Assembly: GCA_024762625.1 (NCBI GenBank)
Contig: JANTHA010000109.1
Location: forward strand, 1-7,058
Direction of reading: 5' to 3'
Origin: Thiotrichaceae bacterium
GTDB lineage: Bacteria > Pseudomonadota > Gammaproteobacteria > Thiotrichales > Thiotrichaceae
Length of the DNA stretch: 7,058 bases
This document shows, in pieces, positions 5,033-7,058 of the stretch. The notes under the pieces are model-generated. The model saw only the letters and a list, made by a program, of their open reading frames with translations. It did not search any database and was not told the DNA's origin. Every line of letters begins with the position of its first letter. Positions within the stretch are counted from its first letter, which is position 1. The position numbers and the translations under genes are program-made.

Positions 5033-7058
5033 ACACTTACTTTTTATTTACGGTAAATTCAATAAATAACGCCCGGCATATCCTGTTTCTGGCGCTGCTA
5101 TTTATTTGGCTTTTTATATGGCTTTTTTTAGGGCTCTCGCCAACGTATGCAGCCGAAGAAAAGCAGCTAAACCAGACGCAAAAAGATTTTCTGGAAAGTT
5201 ATGAGGCCTTGAAAAAAGGCGACATCCTGGATAACTCTGCACTGGAAGATTACATACTCTACCCTTATCTTGAATACCAGTTAATTCTGCAACATACCCG
5301 CCTGACGCCGGATAAAACACTGAAAAGCTATATTCAACGCTATGCCAATTCACCCATGGCGGAAAAACTCTGGACTATCTGGCTGGGGCGACTGGTAATG
5401 CGCAAACAGTGGCAAAAGGTGATTGATTTCTCTAAAAAAGACACAGGCGGAATCGCCGCCCGTTGCTATTACCTTGAGGCCAGCATTCAACAATCGCTTG
5501 CAGAAAACGACAAAAACCATGATCTTGCAAAACATCTGAAAAACGCAAAAACGCTCTGGCTGAGTCCACGACGTCGTCCGGCCACATGCAATAGCCTGTT
5601 TAAACTATTAAAACAAAAAGGCCACATTAACGCCGATGCATACTGGCGACGCATCGCGCTGGCGATGGACAAGGGCAAGACTCGCCTCGCCAGGGATCTC
5701 GCGGCTCACCTTGACAGCGATGACCAGCAACGCGTCAAACTATGGATTCAATTACGCAAAAATCCGGAAAAGGCGCTTAAGGAAAATAGCCTGCTGACAA
5801 AGCAAGATAAATCAACGAAAAGCTTGTCGGCAAAAACCAGCCTGGAAAAAAACAAACAACTGATTGTCTATGGTGTAAAACGCCTGGCGAGAAAAAAAAC
5901 TGATCTCGCCAAAACGCTCTGGGCTGAATTTCAGAAAAAATATACATTCAGCCTTGAACAAAAAGGCGAGGTGCAAAGCTATCTGGGTGTGCGCGATGCG
6001 CTGGATCATAGCCCTTATGCGTTGCGCGCGCTGGCTTCCATTCCGTCACAGAACCGTAGTGAAGACGCCACGGTCTGGATGGCGCGCATGGCAATCCGTC
6101 AGGGCGACTGGCAAAAATTTCTGGACGCATACAGATCCATGAAACCGGAACAGCAACAGCGCGACGTTTGGCGCTATTGGCAAGCGCACGCCTTATCCCG
6201 AAGCGGCTCCCAGAAAAAGGCAAACAGTCTATTCAAGGAATTGGCGAGCGATGCGTCTTTTTACGGATTTTTATCTGCAGACCGACTCAAGTCCGGTTAT
6301 CAGCGTTTGCTGCAAGAACCTAAAGACTGGTCGCCATGCACTGCCAAAATTGCAAGCTTGGAATCCATCAAACGCGCAGTAGAGCTATTTAAAATCGGCA
6401 AACCAGGTTTGGCCAAAAAAGAATGGTTCTGGACATTAAAACACCTTAATAAACAAGGCGTACTGGCTGCCGCCGCTTACGCCATGCAGATTAAGCAACC
6501 ATTTTTATCCATCCTGACCGTTGCCAAAACCAGGGACTGGAATCAGGTGGAATTACGTTTTCCCTTGCAATACCGTCAACTGGTCGAATCCTCCGCCCTA
6601 AAACATCGAATTCCCCCAGCCTGGGTCTATGGCATCATGCGCCGCGAAAGCGCCTTTGACGCCAAAATCGTATCAAGCGCCAAGGCTCAGGGGTTGATGC
6701 AGGTATTGCCCAGCACCGCACGCGGCGTTGCCAGAAAACTGGGCATCACGGATCACTCAAAATCGGATTTGCTGGTTCCAGAAAAAAATGCCAATATTGG
6801 CAGCGCCTATTTAAGCGGGCTATTAAAAAAATTCAAGGGGAACTTTGTCAAGGCGACCGCTGCCTATAATGCAGGTCCGAGCAGAGTTAGCAAATGGGCG
6901 CCTGACTTTACGATTGATGCGCCACGCTGGGTTGAAAGCATCCCTTTCACCGAAACACGCAAGTATGTGCGCGCCGTCATGGCTTATACCACCATCTATG
7001 ATCACAAATTACACCATAAGCAAGGCAAGAATCTACCCTTGTCAAAACGCCTTAAACC
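5029..7058 (+). CDS. slt: Soluble lytic murein transglycosylase, Slt70 type (3' end outside window)
   Basis: The frame runs from TTG at 5029 to the right edge, 676 codons without a stop, close to or slightly above the usual family length, so little is missing. Slt70 cleaves the MurNAc-GlcNAc bond of peptidoglycan in the periplasm, forming 1,6-anhydro ends. Residues about 17-41 form a signal sequence, with a likely cut near TYA/A at 39-42. A long helical superhelix (U/L domains) follows, with family-like stretches YPYLEYQ and VWRYWQAHAL. The C-terminal SLT domain, about 528-650, has catalytic Glu540 in RRESAFD, GLMQV at 555-559, AAYNAG at 611-616 and VESIPFTETRKYVRAVMAY. TTG is chosen because an in-frame TAG lies at 5017-5019 and no ATG or GTG precedes the signal sequence; the next ATG, at 5356, would remove it. 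No good ribosome site is visible, so coupling to the leader ORF is possible. Confidence 0.95.
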   Translation, partial: MNTYFLFTVNSINNARHILFLALLFIWLFIWLFLGLSPTYAAEEKQLNQTQKDFLESYEALKKGDILDNSALEDYILYPYLEYQLILQHTRLTPDKTLKSYIQRYANSPMAEKLWTIWLGRLVMRKQWQKVIDFSKKDTGGIAARCYYLEASIQQSLAENDKNHDLAKHLKNAKTLWLSPRRRPATCNSLFKLLKQKGHINADAYWRRIALAMDKGKTRLARDLAAHLDSDDQQRVKLWIQLRKNPEKALKENSLLTKQDKSTKSLSAKTSLEKNKQLIVYGVKRLARKKTDLAKTLWAEFQKKYTFSLEQKGEVQSYLGVRDALDHSPYALRALASIPSQNRSEDATVWMARMAIRQGDWQKFLDAYRSMKPEQQQRDVWRYWQAHALSRSGSQKKANSLFKELASDASFYGFLSADRLKSGYQRLLQEPKDWSPCTAKIASLESIKRAVELFKIGKPGLAKKEWFWTLKHLNKQGVLAAAAYAMQIKQPFLSILTVAKTRDWNQVELRFPLQYRQLVESSALKHRIPPAWVYGIMRRESAFDAKIVSSAKAQGLMQVLPSTARGVARKLGITDHSKSDLLVPEKNANIGSAYLSGLLKKFKGNFVKATAAYNAGPSRVSKWAPDFTIDAPRWVESIPFTETRKYVRAVMAYTTIYDHKLHHKQGKNLPLSKRLK

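Noticed and set aside
5029..5100. A frameshift joining the leader ORF to slt as one protein
   Set aside because: The leader frame meets TGA at the junction, while the slt frame supplies a complete signal sequence just after its own TTG. No slippery run lies at the overlap.
5114..6223. Several minus-strand frames of 60-90 codons opposite slt
   Set aside because: They are antisense to a continuous Slt70 frame with catalytic motifs, have Arg/Ser/Phe-rich shadow composition, and show no recognisable domain.

Overview
The window looks like chromosomal housekeeping DNA of a proteobacterium, probably a gamma- or betaproteobacterium. The first gene follows the YheS-type ABC-F protein closely, orn and rsgA lie near each other, and Slt70, a Ste24-type M48 protease and a small periplasmic c-type cytochrome are all present. 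Base composition looks roughly balanced, by eye a little under 50% G+C. Genus cannot be read from the window, although a lone small cytochrome of this kind suggests a respiratory, possibly chemolithotrophic or methylotrophic, lifestyle (inference).

Left part, minus strand (1-2209). Reading leftwards from the divergent region, orn (oligoribonuclease) comes first, then a type II toxin-antitoxin pair (ribbon-helix-helix antitoxin followed by a PIN-domain VapC toxin, 4 bases apart), then a YheS-like ABC-F ATPase whose C-terminal half lies outside the window. The toxin-antitoxin pair has a convincing promoter (TAGACA, 17-base spacer, extended TG-N-TATATT) followed at once by a perfect 8-bp inverted repeat, the expected layout of an autoregulated operon. 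A short pentanucleotide repeat lies between vapC and the ABC-F gene.

Right part, plus strand (2261-7058). A seven-helix M48/Ste24 membrane protease is followed by a 97-residue secreted cytochrome c with one CxxCH and no methionine after it. A 97-bp imperfect inverted-repeat element then fills most of the gap before rsgA (30S-maturation GTPase). rsgA begins at a TTG codon and lacks the N-terminal extension of the E. coli protein. Next is a Slt70-type soluble lytic transglycosylase, also with an apparent TTG start and running off the right edge. A possible 30-codon leader ORF overlaps that TTG by TTGA.

Functionally the genes fall into RNA decay and ribosome work (orn, vapBC, yheS, rsgA) and cell-envelope work (M48 protease, cytochrome c, slt). 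I see no CRISPR array, transposase, rRNA or tRNA, and no multi-gene undescribed system. The items most worth a second look are the inverted-repeat element beside rsgA, the cytochrome lacking a Met ligand, the vapBC operator, and the leader ORF/TTG arrangement before slt.
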